A stretch of 64,000 bases of DNA from Talaromyces rugulosus (Eukaryota > Ascomycota > Eurotiomycetes > Eurotiales > Trichocomaceae). Positions 44,491 to 54,819 of this stretch are shown piece after piece. The translations under genes and the position numbers were made by a program. Every line of letters begins with the position of its first letter. Position 1 is the first letter of the stretch. The stretch lies in assembly GCF_013368755.1 (NCBI RefSeq), contig NC_049562.1, positions 6,386,001-6,450,000 on the forward strand. Direction: 5' to 3'. A model generated the notes under the pieces. The model saw nothing but the letters and a program-made list of their open reading frames with translations, was not told where the DNA came from and ran no database searches.

Positions 44491-45957
44491 TTACAATAAC
44501 CAGACCCGATTGAGATTCCTTTTGCCATTGATGGCATCGCAGCTTATTGCACGCGGCGTGGACAGGGAGCGGTGAACTATCAGCTGTCGATGCACACGTA
44601 CATCGCCACTGTTGTCTAAGAGGGGATAATATCCCCAGATCTTGACTTCGTGCGTATCAAAGGATAGCGAGAATCCAGATATGCGTCCATTGATTGCCGC
44701 CGTATTATTCGCTCTCCGGTGGAGATCAACAAGATTCTTGACTGCCAGGCCCATTCGAAATGCGCCCTGAGAATCCGCAATGTAAATGTCAATTTGATTG
44801 TATTCAAATGTCAAGAATGGGAAAAGCATGCGCTTAGTCCCATAGTAAGAAGTATTTGCGCCGTCGGTTGCAAGGATGGCGTCCAATTCAACCGGTGTAA
44901 AAGCATCACACCGCATTCCAACGGATCGTATAGGCTGGGCCAATGTCGAAATAAGCGAGTTAATCCATCGTTTCTTGCTGTCGAGTAGAACTAGGTGGCA
45001 AAACTTTGAGTTTTCCTGTGCTAGTTGTCTTCTAGTCGGTGCAATGGCGCCTAGTATACGCTTCATGGCATCCTTTGCAGTTCGACATTGAAGGCCATGA
45101 ATGTACTCGGACCAATCGAGATATGCATCGACAGGAATGTATCTTGAACAGGCTGGTAAATCTTGTCGTTCGATTTGTCGTTCGATGTCTTCCAGGAAAG
45201 ATCTCCAGTAAGGAAAGCTACGTTCTCCCAACTGTTTTGAACCGAGAATGATACCATTTCGCTCCAAAACCCTCAGTAGGTACTGGTTATACTTCCAAGC
45301 AGATCCAAGGAGATTACTTGAAGTTCCAGGAATGCTCTGGCTTGGTTGAGGCGTCTCATAAAACAGACGCTCTTGTAATGGGTTCTCAACTTGCTCGCCG
45401 CTGTTTTCTTCATTCTCTTCAATACGCGCGAGTTTGCTAGGCCGAGCTTTGAAAAAGGTTAGCGACATTTATGAGAACACACACCTTAAAAAAGAAAACT
45501 TGCCATCGTCTAAATTTCCATTCGAAGCAGCCCTCCTCCTTGTTGCGGGGAGCGACGAACCGGCGTCATTGTGTGTAAAGATGTTGTGATTGTCCTCCTC
45601 TACCGCCTGTAGCACCTCTGCAACGGATGTTACGTCTTCACTAGAATGAGGTCCGTCGTTTCTATCGTCAACGGGGTTCTGCGATGTCGGTTCGGCTTGT
45701 GTTTCTGGTTGTATGGCCGTGGGCGACGAACTGGTTCGGCCCTCTTCACCTACGACATGTGGTGGAATATTGTCAATTCGCATCGGGTCAGGTTCTTGGA
45801 AGCGGTCTTCTTGTTGATTAACACTATCTTCCGAAAGAGCAACGTTTCCTGCACGCGCACTTCCAAATGGGAATTGGACAGGTTGAGGAGGAGTCCGCGG
45901 GCGACCCAATACGTGAGCAATAGGCTGCCTTCTTGCGGACTTTCTCTTGGGAGGCAT
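44491..45957 (-). CDS. Orphan fungal protein, DUF7924-like, with a GC-AG intron
   Basis: 469 residues from two exons. The only intron that keeps the frame (45447-45503) starts GCAAGT and ends CAAAG, a GC-AG intron. The alternative GT donor nearby leads straight to a stop. The N-terminal 160 residues are basic, then acidic and disordered (MPPKRKSARRQPIAHVLGRP). The C-terminal 300 residues contain FLTFEYNQIDIYIADSQGAF, then NLVDLHRRANN and ISGFSLSFDTHEVKIWGYYPLL. This layout resembles, from memory, the fungus-specific domain DUF7924. That domain has a conserved E-x-K before a strand, which raised the idea of a nuclease-like fold; here the lysine position is asparagine. Function unknown, probably nuclear. 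Confidence 0.6.
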
Positions 45958-46203
45958 TTCGATCGTCGTGGTACTGTGTCGTAAGTGGCAATGTGACAGG
46001 AAGAATGGCCAATACTGGGATGATTTAGTAGTGGAAGAGGATAATACAGGAGGAGACTCCTAAACTGGTGCGGACTTTGTCACTTGAAAAGTTTCTGCAA
46101 ACGCTTCTAGGGGCCTTCTGTTTCGGATTTTGAAATGAAGGCCCCAAAACAATGTCTAACAGGTATGTCTACTAAACAGTTTCATTCCTTGTGATCTGTC
46201 ATT

Positions 46204-47078
46204 TTACTGTTGGTCAGTTCTTTCACACTTGGTAGGTAAAGTGCTTCTTTGAGGGTATTCTAAAGAATCACTAAAATAGAAAAACAAGAAAAATGATGGA
46301 TTCGGGAAATGTCTTGGTAGATTCAAGACTTCAATGCGAAAACCCTTGGACAACTTCCACCCACAATTCTTCGTTGCGGATGTAATGGCTCCCTCCAGCG
46401 CATCGATACCCCCTGTCCTGTTTTGCACTTCTGTATCCCTGTGAGCAGATTTTTAGTCACTGCAACAATCCCTGAATGGACATTTCGTAATTTTGGCACT
46501 TTTCCAGATCTAATCTTTTGCAGGCAAGCTCCCAGACCACCTCATCATCTTTTCGATTTGTGTCATCATTCCGGAGTCCAATATTTTCAGTAACAGGTGG
46601 CATCCCTTTCTTGCTCGTTGAGCTTTTGAAGTAACATTTTTTGATCTTCTTCTGCTGCTTTGTCGACCTGTAGCTGGGCCCAGGTTTCATCGGATACATC
46701 GACGTCGCGGCTATCATGATTGCCTCTATCGGGAAGTTTAGAAACCGGTTGTCGCGTAACAGAGTCAGATGGTAACTATCTGCTGCTCGTATTTTGGGAG
46801 GAATCGTTTGCCTCTCGTGAATTACTCCCTAGGTAAGAAGGCACTAGCGATGAAACGGATCCGGTGGCACCTGCGAGTAGTTGGTGACAATCTAGAGCGG
46901 CCTGATCAAAATCAGGATCAAAGTCTACTGGCTCCAATATGTCAATGTTTCTTGTTTTTCGTGCATTGAGGCGTTTTTGATGTCTCAGTGTAGCCTGCTT
47001 CAAGGTACCCTCCACGCTCCTGGCATTTCTGAAATCGGGGCGTTTTCTCCCCCGATAGAGACACTGAAGAGCCACATC
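46204..47078 (-). pseudogene. Remnant of a fungal AAA-ATPase C-terminal region
   Basis: Three coding-like blocks lie in changing frames. Block 1 (47078-46776) begins after a good acceptor (TTTTGGCAG) and reads KRPDFRNARSVEGTLKQA, then LEPVDFDPDFDQAALDC. This resembles the lid and linker after the last AAA module of fungal CbxX/SpoVK-like ATPases (typically NFGNAR-VE, FDPDFD). It ends in a stop. Block 2 (about 46720-46610) reads DVSDETWAQLQVDKAAEED, a coiled tail. Block 3 (about 46600-46470) reads LRNDDTNRKDDEVVWELACK in another frame, followed by a possible 43-nt intron and VQNRTGGIDALEGAITSA. No Walker A or B is present. It is best explained as a truncated, frameshifted pseudogene. The family call is from memory and moderate. 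Confidence 0.45.
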
Positions 47079-47296
47079 CTGCCAAAAGGAGAATTGGTGT
47101 TTGATATTAGTCTATGTGACATCCTCACTTCAAATTATGCAAGTTAGGATCCCTGCATTACGGGGTGTTCCGATATCGCATTGTACACATGGCTGAACGG
47201 CGCGATTATTGTTCCTGGTACATATGAAGTATTCCCTCAGCTAACTTTCGAAATGCAGAATGATGAAAAAAAATTTAATATTATGCTTGACTTTAG

Positions 47297-47802
47297 GACA
47301 GCCTGCAGTGTGGAACCCTCCAGCACGCAGTAGACAGCTAAAGCAGGATACGGGTGACTATTTACGTGATCCCAATGCGGCCAAGTACCCAAAATACCCA
47401 ACGGAGCCAGCTGTCAGAGCTATTTTTCTACTAAATCCGCAGTTCAATGGACAGGAAATCGACATGGTGTCATGCTCCAGTATTTTCGGGAATATCTCAC
47501 TCTTTGTCCGCGGTGTGAACAAGACATTCCGATTTATTGTAGACAGAGTAGGGAACACGGTGTTTCTTCGCAGGGAGAATTCCCCAACTCAATTAATCCC
47601 AGATGTGTGAGGCTACGGGCATAATTTCTTAAACGAATACATTTTGTGGGACAACGCAGTATGTGGCTCAGAGTCCCATCAACGAATTATCCGTTACGAA
47701 TTGGGGGGTCTCCGTGTGTTGATACGTTATGAATCAGACGTATATATCAAACAGCAGAACGAACAAGTCTTGAATGAAAAGGAGAGGCCTGATGTAAAGT
47801 AA
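47297..47802 (+). pseudogene. Fragment of a fungal orphan family with in-frame TGA
   Basis: After a possible acceptor (ACTTTAG) the frame reads SGDYF-like TGDYLRDPNAAKYPKYPTEP, then MVSCSSIFGNISLFVRG, VGNTVFLRRENSPTQLIPDV, a TGA stop at 47608-47610, and continues in the same frame with GYGHNFLNEYILWD, SESHQRIIRYELGGL and VLIRYESDVYIK to TAA at 47802. The family, which I know only from fungal genomes where it is often mislabelled geranylgeranyl pyrophosphate synthetase, normally has Arg where the TGA is (IPDVRGYGHTF). CGA to TGA is a single C-to-T change. The usual C-terminal half is missing. No promoter or start is obvious. Confidence 0.55.
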
Positions 47803-47854
47803 AATATCAAAATTCCTCAGCATTAGATTTTCTCAGTTACCTCGACTTGCTCAA

Positions 47855-49375
47855 TTACTTCAACATGTTCTCAAAGCTTGCACTTTCATAAGACATAGTC
47901 TGCTCCGGTGTCCTCGCTGCGCAGATAATATAATTACCTAAAATACGTGAACGAAACCCAGCTTCACAATACACAAAGTAGAACTAGAGAAATTTCAGTA
48001 TCATCCGCATACTTTATCTGGCAGAGTCAACTTACAATCCACATTCGTCGAAACGCTTCAATGTCCTCTTCGGATGCATTATCATGTGTTGCCACATAAT
48101 CTTCTCTGATATTTTTCCAGTTATGCTCGAATTTCTCTTTCCAAGCTAGTAATGTCTTTCCGTAATGCGGCCCGATGTCTTTTGTATACGTGATTTCGAG
48201 AGCTCCCTTAGATCCCTCATGGAGGGATTGCGTTAGCAGGTTGATAGAAGGGAGATATCCGCCGGGGAAGATGTAGCGGTCGATGAATGTATCCACTGGA
48301 GATTTGTTGTTATACATCTGTTTGAATTGTTAGAAATTCTGGGTTATTTTGAGGGAAACAAAATAGACCTTCTCCGTCATGGTAATCCCGTCGATAACCA
48401 TTAGTCCCGTCTTTGGATGCAGTAGGCGTGATATCGTTCCAAAATATTCATTGAAATACTTCTTTCCAACGTGTTCGAACATCCCAATCGAGATAATTCG
48501 ATCGTACCCTTTTTCCGGCATGGGAGCTCTCCTGTAATCACACAACAGAACGGAAACTCGATCCTGCAACCCGGCCTCCTTAATTCTCTGATCTGCCAGC
48601 TGCTTCTGCTCTTTCGCAAGTGTGAGTCCAGTCACCTTACAGCCGTATTTTTGGGCAGCACTGATTATGACATCGCCCCATCCACAGCCGATCTCGAGTA
48701 AATGGTGCCCTGGAGAGAGGTCTAATCTTCTCAGCAGAGTATCAACCTTTCGCTCCTGGGCGGATTGCAGAGTTTCACTTGGATCGGCAGACCAGTGTGC
48801 ACAGCTGTAATTCATATCTGGAGATAGGAAGCTGGCAAATAATTTGTTGGAGGTATCGTAGTGTGCCGAGGCATTCAATCGGGCCTGTTCCACACTGTTT
48901 GTAGGCTTGATAAAAAGCCGAAGCGTTTTTTGAGCGAATACTAAAAACGGGTTTCCAAACCCTAATTGATCTTTATTTAATAGGTAAATCTAAATTCTTG
49001 TCAGTTGCGCTTCTCGATATAGTTTCACATTGAAGCCTCACATCAAACACGGGGCCGAGGTCATCGCAGTCGATGTCCTGCAACATGTAGGCTTCGGAAA
49101 ATCCCTACATCAATCGTCAGAAAGATACATATAGACAGGGCTTTGAAACAGACCAGGTCAAAGGCAATCAAAATGCGAGTCCAGAAACGAGGATTATTCA
49201 CGAAGATAACAGCCTCAGGCCCAGTGGCAGCATCGGTACTACCGCTCGTAATCTTCTCATTATTATTATACCGCAGAATGAAAACCAAGCGCCCGATATT
49301 GATTGAGCGCAGTGTCTTAATGACAAAGTTTTGTGCATACGACTGCGCAAAGCTGGAGGGAGCAATGACTGCCAT
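47855..49375 (-). CDS. Cyclopropane-fatty-acid-synthase-like methyltransferase
   Basis: SAM-dependent enzyme of the CFAS family, which methylates the double bond of acyl chains in membrane lipids. Four introns (47984-48035, 48318-48368, 48990-49041, 49105-49153) are all phase 0 and give 438 residues. In order: NNPRFWTRILIAFDLGFSEAYM and DIDCDDLGPVFD (N-terminal lipid-binding region), LNASAHYDTSNKLFASFLSPD, DMNYSCAHW, SAM motif LLEIGCGWGD, IISIGMFEHVGKKYFNEYF, DRYIFPGGYLPS, and YFVYCEAGFRSRILGNYII near the end. The long exon hides introns that only homology reveals. It differs from sphingolipid C9-methyltransferases, which have N-terminal membrane helices. It is intact although it lies among decayed genes. 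Confidence 0.87.
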
Positions 49376-49970
49376 TCTGCGTAATCACCTTTAACGCTTA
49401 TAGTCGGGGTAACAGGTGTTTTCTTTTTTTTTTTTTTTCGTTATCCCACACGGCATTAGATTTACCTATTTATCCTTTGTCGGGCCAGAAAGTAAGATTC
49501 CTGTTGTCTGCCCGAGAGGCGCCGCTGAGAAACTGGGTTGATCTGCATTAGCATCGCGAGGCGCTTCCCCGCGACACCCCGATAGGTCTTTTCGCTGCAT
49601 ATCTACACAGGCTGTACATTACGTATCAAATGCTAATAATTTGGTAAATCCACTCACCGTGCAATCATCGCAGTTCGCCTTGTTGCACAATGCCCCATCT
49701 TATCGGGTCTAGACCGTTCCCCGCATGCAGCCAGAGTAGTACGCTCAAGTACGAAAGCGTATGATTGGGTTTATCCCTAGGGTCACAGCATGACCAATAT
49801 TGAGACATCCTGAATCCCTAAACCGTTTACATCTATCTAATATTGCTTATCGGTAATCCCTTGGGATGTTGAGGCTATCACGTTGTAATATCGGGTCATT
49901 GGTTGGTCTAGGACCTAACTTAAAATTTAAAATTAGAAAGATCGGATTGACAGTTCAGGCTATTTCAAAA
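49376..49970. other. Intergenic region
   Basis: This is 595 nt between two minus-strand genes, with a T-run at about 49421-49438. No gene, tRNA or repeat is recognised. Confidence 0.45.
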
Positions 49971-50597
49971 TCATTGCTTCTTGCTATGAAGATAATCAGC
50001 AACCTCCCGTGTAAAAATACCATTTGCGACAAGTTGGTCAGCCGACTCGACAATCCAGGTCTGACAGTTTCTTTGTATAATTTTCTTCCGAACCCTGCTA
50101 GCAGTTGCGTCCTTAATCATATTAAATTAACTTATTGACCCTTAGAGTAAAGATATAATCTCGAATACGTTGCATAAACGAGATCTTGTGAGCAATTCCA
50201 AACTTACCGTATCTTCAACTGAATTCAACGTCTTTCCAGGAGCCTTAACTTGGAAAAGACTCTTTTCAATTCCGCCTACAGGCGAGTAGTCCATAATCGG
50301 GATTCCATTGTTCAGCATCGCTCCTTCGTCAACGTACTTCTGGTCTATCCACTGCAGCGGCGTCTTTGTTGTCGGCTCGTTGCCAGGAGCGCTGAGGTCA
50401 TGAGAACGCTTTATTTCCAGTTGGAACCCATTTCGAACATCGCCAGTCGCATGAATAACAAACCCTATATCTATGTCTATGCCTTGAGCAATCCAGTACG
50501 CCCAGTGGTCCATAAATGGTGAACCATTGAATGTGATTAAATGCACTAGAAGGGCACCCTGTGGGCGCGCCACAGCGATAAGAGGCAAACTCATCAT
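49971..50597 (-). CDS. Small orphan protein of a fungal family
   Basis: One intron (50112-50207, GTAAGT donor, GATTAAG acceptor) gives 176 residues. The core reads HWAYWIAQGIDIDIGFVIHATGDVRNGFQLEIKRSH, a pattern I have seen in small fungal proteins of unknown function (hydrophobic strand, then IHxTGDVxxGFxxExKR). The second exon reads NCQTWIVESADQLVANGIF, also typical. There is no signal peptide or membrane span. The start is the first of two adjacent ATGs. It is separated from the next methyltransferase by a divergent promoter. Possibly a papain-like or NlpC-like fold, but catalytic residues cannot be assigned. Confidence 0.6.
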
Positions 50598-51060
50598 TTT
50601 TAAAGAAATAGCTAGGTTTCTAAGAACTGGTAAGCTAATGTGAAATCTTTTATATAATGGAAGCCTACCTGCGTTCGTAGTTGACCGTGAGAAGTTGAAA
50701 TCTCGCAGCCTAACGATAGCAACTAGAGAGGCGCTAGATTTTGTGAGTCAGCTGGAAAATGTGATCTATGGTTTTCCAAAAAACGCAGTACCATTTCACT
50801 ATATTTTAACCTTTATTCATCTTCTAGAAACTTCAAACGTTATGGGCTATTATTATAAATGTTAAGCAGCCAAAAAAAAAAGTTCCCTCTATTATGTAGA
50901 CCAATTGATAGCAGCGCTCAATAATCATCCGATATAGTCAAAATATGTCTTCATTCAATTTATTTTGTTCACTGTTTCAGTCAATTAATAAGCAATAAAG
51001 AGTTTCATGACTCTTATTTTATTTTTCCCAAAAATATAACCAATTTGAGTCCTAAATCAT

Positions 51061-51084
51061 GAATGTCTCCGTTCGGAGACATTC
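51061..51084. promoter_or_regulatory. 24-bp inverted repeat upstream of the methyltransferase
   Basis: Arms GAATGTCTCCG and CGGAGACATTC are perfect complements, separated by TT. The centre, CCG-N2-CGG, is an inverted CGG-triplet pair like those bound by Zn2Cys6 dimers. It lies about 100 nt upstream of the TATA box. It could equally form a hairpin. Confidence 0.5.
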
Positions 51085-51161
51085 TAGTTTCTTACATCTC
51101 TACATGCGGCGTGCGCCAATCAGGACACGTGATGGCCCCCACAGAGCATGCTGCAACGAAG

Positions 51162-51169
51162 TATATAAG
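51162..51169 (+). promoter_or_regulatory. TATA box of the methyltransferase gene
   Basis: TATATAAG, about 140 nt before the chosen ATG, with a CACGTG E-box 31-36 nt further upstream. Confidence 0.45.
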
Positions 51170-51308
51170 AGTTCGCATTCCTCAAAGCAGTCTATCTACA
51201 TTCTTTTTCTTCTTAATGATTTTCAATAATCTATTTGGAACCGCTCGAACTTGGACTATATCTACCACATCTCTACGTCGACACAAAGCAGTGCAACCAC
51301 TAGCAAAA

Positions 51309-52379
51309 ATGGCTTCAGGAGAATCCCGTGCAAATGATATTTTCAACAACCCGAATATCAAATCCATCTATCGCGCGGCTTCTCGGGTGACTGGACCGTA
51401 CGCTAAAGCTCTGGTCCAGCAATCTGGAATTGTCAAAGCGTTGTCTGCAGGCAATCGTCAGCTAAGTGTCTTGGACCAGGCTTGTGGAACAGGCGTTGTG
51501 GCAGAGGCCTTGCACGGCGAATTTGCAGCAGCCGGCACCACGGAGAGCAACTGGAATCTAAAATGCACGGACTCAGGACAGGCAATGCTTGATGCCATGG
51601 ACGATCTCGTCAAAGAAAAGGGATGGCAGAATGTCGAAACTGCCAAGTCTGATATCCTGAACAATGGGCTGGAAAGTGACGTATATGACTATGCCTTCCA
51701 GTCTTTCGGTGAGCCATCTTGTACATTGTGAGTAATATTGCTAAGCGAAGGTACTAATTTGAATTTCGATTAAACAGTTTTTATGGCATTACCAGATTCT
51801 AGTGCTGCTCTAGATGGTGAGGATTAATAAGCGGAAACTTGCTACGTCGAGCTGGTCACTAACAGCTTCTAGAAACCATACGTATAGTGAAACCTGGTGG
51901 AACAATTGCGATTAATACGTGGAGAAAAAGTATTTGTCCTGCATATCCAATTATTGTCAAATAAACTAATTTGGACGACGCCAGTGGGATGGATGGAGGA
52001 CGTCAACCTCACTACCGCAACGCAGTTCCCAGATCTCCCTCAAGTCACCTATAATCAGTTTGGCCGTCTGATGGGCGACGGTCAATGGGACAATCCGACC
52101 TGGATTGAGAACAAACTGCGTGAGAAAAAATTGGACAACATTCAAGTGAATCCAGTCGAAATAACCGCAGCCATGGGGACTCCCGAAGAGGTCGCTGAAT
52201 CGAGCGTGTTTCCAATGAAGTTCATTATGGGCAAGCTTTGGAACGACGAGCAACGAGAAAAATACTCAACTCGGTTTTTCCCTGCGTACGTGGACCAGAT
52301 GATTAACAAGTATGGCAAGGATGGAATTGTGTCCGCGGACTGGGAGGCAATTGTCATTACTGCGCAGAAACCATTATGA
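51309..52379 (+). CDS. SAM-dependent methyltransferase
   Basis: Class I methyltransferase of unknown substrate, probably cytosolic. Three introns (51709-51777, 51817-51872, 51930-51984) join four exons into 296 residues. Exons 2 and 3 are only 39 and 57 nt. Motif I is VLDQACGTGVVAEAL, the adenine-binding acid is in LKCTDSGQAML, the strand-4 region is VYDYAFQSFVFMALPDSSAAL, and the post-motif is IVKPGGTIAINTW. The frame extends upstream to 51063, but the ATG at 51309 begins the conserved part (RANDIFNNPNIKSIY) and lies in the usual AAAATGG context. Similar fungal enzymes O- or N-methylate secondary metabolites. Promoter palindrome and TATA are annotated separately. Confidence 0.82.
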
Positions 52380-52593
52380 TTTTATCATGGCGTATATTAA
52401 TTGCAAGTACATAATCTAGTTAATTAAAAAATATCTGACTGACTTAATACGTAATTATTTCGCGTAGAAAACACCAAAATTTCCAAATGCCTGGGTCACG
52501 GTTGCCTAACACCCGCTACATAAATTCCCCAGCAAATTGCCTGCAGTTTCAACATTTGAAGTACTAAAGATACACTCATATTCAAAACTTGAA

Positions 52594-54819
52594 ATGACAC
52601 GAGACAAAGCAGTGATGGCCGTGAGTAACGGCGAAGATGCGCCAAAAGGAAACCGCAAAAACCCCTCAAATGGTCTCGAATCCAACGGCATCCGACGACG
52701 TCTAAATCAAATCGACAAAGTCCGCGCGAGAGGCATCGGTGAGCACATTGCACTACCTCAACTGGTTGTCTGTGGCGATCAGTCTGCCGGAAAAAGCTCG
52801 GTACTTGAAGGAATAACACGTATTCCATTCCCTCGAAACGATGGTCTTTGTACGAAATTTGCTACGGAAATTATCCTTCGTCACTCACAGGACGAATACA
52901 TTTCTATTCACGCGTCATTTCTATTCACGCGTCCATTATCCCGCACAGTTCCCGGGTAGAGGAAGAATCCTTGCATCTTAAGGAATATCACCGTGAGCTT
53001 TGTGGTTATGAACAGCTGCCGGAAGTGATCCAGGAGGTTTCCAAGTTGATGGGCGTCGAAGGTCCATCGTTTGCAGCAGATGTGTTACGGATAGAAGTAA
53101 ATGGGCCCACGGACCTCCATTTGACAGTCGTTGACTTACCAGGTCTCATATCTGGATCCGATGATAATCAAATAGTGGAGTCGCTCGTCGACGCCTACCT
53201 CGAAAGCACACGCACGATCATCCTCACTGTGGTCCCCGCCTCAAGCGACATTGAGACTCAGCCAATCATGAGGAAAGCTCGCTATTTTGACACAGAAGGA
53301 GAGAGGACAGTGGGAATAATCACCAAGCCTGATTTAATCAACAAGGGAACCGAGGGGAGAGTAGCCTTACTTGCTAGAAATCAGGGCGCGACACAGTTGA
53401 AGCTCGGTTTTTTCCTTTTGAAGAATCCGACTCCTCAGGAGCTTGCTGAAGGTATAACCCCAGAGACAAGACAGCAGAAAGAGGTCCAATATTTCAAGGA
53501 ACGTATCTGGCGCGATCATGGGTTGAACTTTGATCGTGTGGGAATAAACTCCCTACGAGGTTTCCTTCAGTCGCTGCTTGAACGACATATAGAAAAGGCA
53601 CTTCCAAGTGTCCGCTCGGAAATATCTATCCTCTTGGATAGAACTCAGAGGCGCCTGGATGAACTTGGAGACGAGAGGCCTGAGATCTCAGACCAGAGAC
53701 TGTTTCTCTCTAATCTCGGTATGAATTTCAGACTGCTTGTCCAATCAGCCGTCGACGGAACATACCAGACAAGTGCCGTAGCCGGGGACTTTTTCAGACA
53801 CGACGGAGAGCACATCCATAATCGGTTAAGGGCAGAGATCCATATTGTCAACGAAAGATTTTCGAATTTCATGAGGGAAAACGCAATTAAGTACACTACA
53901 GAGTGGTGGGGTAAACTAGACAAACCACAATCAAACGATTATGATACATCTCATCCGCGATACATGACAGAAGAAGCATATATGGAGTGGATAATGAATG
54001 TGAGACACATAGAGGACACTGTACGAAAAGTGCTAAATTTTGAAATAGATTTACCAAAGTACTAGAGGGCAAGAACTCCCTGGGTGCTACAACCATACGC
54101 TTCTTGCTGGGCTCTTTCATGAACAGTCAAGTCGGTGGAAAGGTATTGCTCAGAGCCATGTCCAAATCACGCAAAAATTGGTTTCCCAGTTTTTAGAACT
54201 GTCTTAAAGACATTGATCATGGAACCTCGCGTGCAGGATGAAGTGAAACAGATCATTCTTTCAATACTAAAGAATAACATTGCTGCAGCAATGGAGGAGC
54301 TGCGAAAAATATGCGAGGACGAAAAATTCCAACCTCTTACATATAATCACTACTTTACCGACAACATACAAAAAGATCGTCTACAAGACGTTCGAGAATA
54401 CATTGAAAAAGCACGTCTTGATGATAACCCCTGTCAAGATCAGTCAAATCTCAAACAGAAGCTCACAGGTCACGTGGCTGAAGTTGATATGCGAAAACAA
54501 GCTTGTAAAGAAGCCCAGTCTGCATTGAATGCTTACTACAACGTCGATGGCCCATCTTTACCCAAAAAGATAATTATCTAACAACGATATTCCACTATAG
54601 GTTGCTAGGAAAACATTTGTTGATAATGTCTGTCGCCAGGTCATTGAACGCCATATCGTCAGGAGACTTCCCTCGATCTTCGATCCAACCGTCGTTCTCA
54701 AGATGTCAGACGAAGAAGTCCAGCGAATCGCCGCCGAGCCGACTGACAAGCTAGAGAGACGAAAGGAGTTAACTGCCCTTGTTGATGCTCTGCAGCAGAG
54801 TTTGATTGACCTCCGATAA
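52594..54819 (+). pseudogene. Dynamin-like GTPase pseudogene
   Basis: The parent would be a fungal dynamin-like large GTPase (membrane fission or innate-immunity type). Block 1 holds the G1 loop GDQSAGKSS. An exact 17-bp tandem duplication at 52900-52933 then shifts the frame and leads to a stop at 52959. Block 2 (to 54065) has DLPG (G3), TKPD (G4) and the middle domain. A short block 3 in the first frame reads TRGQELPGCYNHTLLAGLF (54061-54195), and block 4 returns to the second frame with ITYNHYFTDNIQK-like PLTYNHYFTDNIQK. After a good intron (54542-54599) the GTPase effector domain runs to 54819 (DKLERRKELTALVDAL). So there are three frame changes. Sequence quality between breaks is high, which suggests recent loss or assembly errors. 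Confidence 0.82.
52900..52933 (+). repeat. Exact 17-bp tandem duplication in the dynamin-like gene
   Basis: The unit ATTTCTATTCACGCGTC occurs twice in a row. Its length is not a multiple of three; counting one copy only would put both halves of the GTPase domain in the same frame. Confidence 0.9.

Larger units (their letters stand above)
50598..51308. other. Divergent promoter region
   Basis: This is 711 nt between the small orphan (minus) and the methyltransferase (plus). It contains the 24-bp palindrome, a CACGTG at 51126-51131 and a TATATAAG at 51162-51169, all oriented as a promoter for the plus-strand gene. Confidence 0.5.

Noticed and set aside
49500..49620. GC-rich stretch suspected to be a tRNA gene
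   Set aside because: No A-box/B-box pair and no acceptor-stem pairing could be found.
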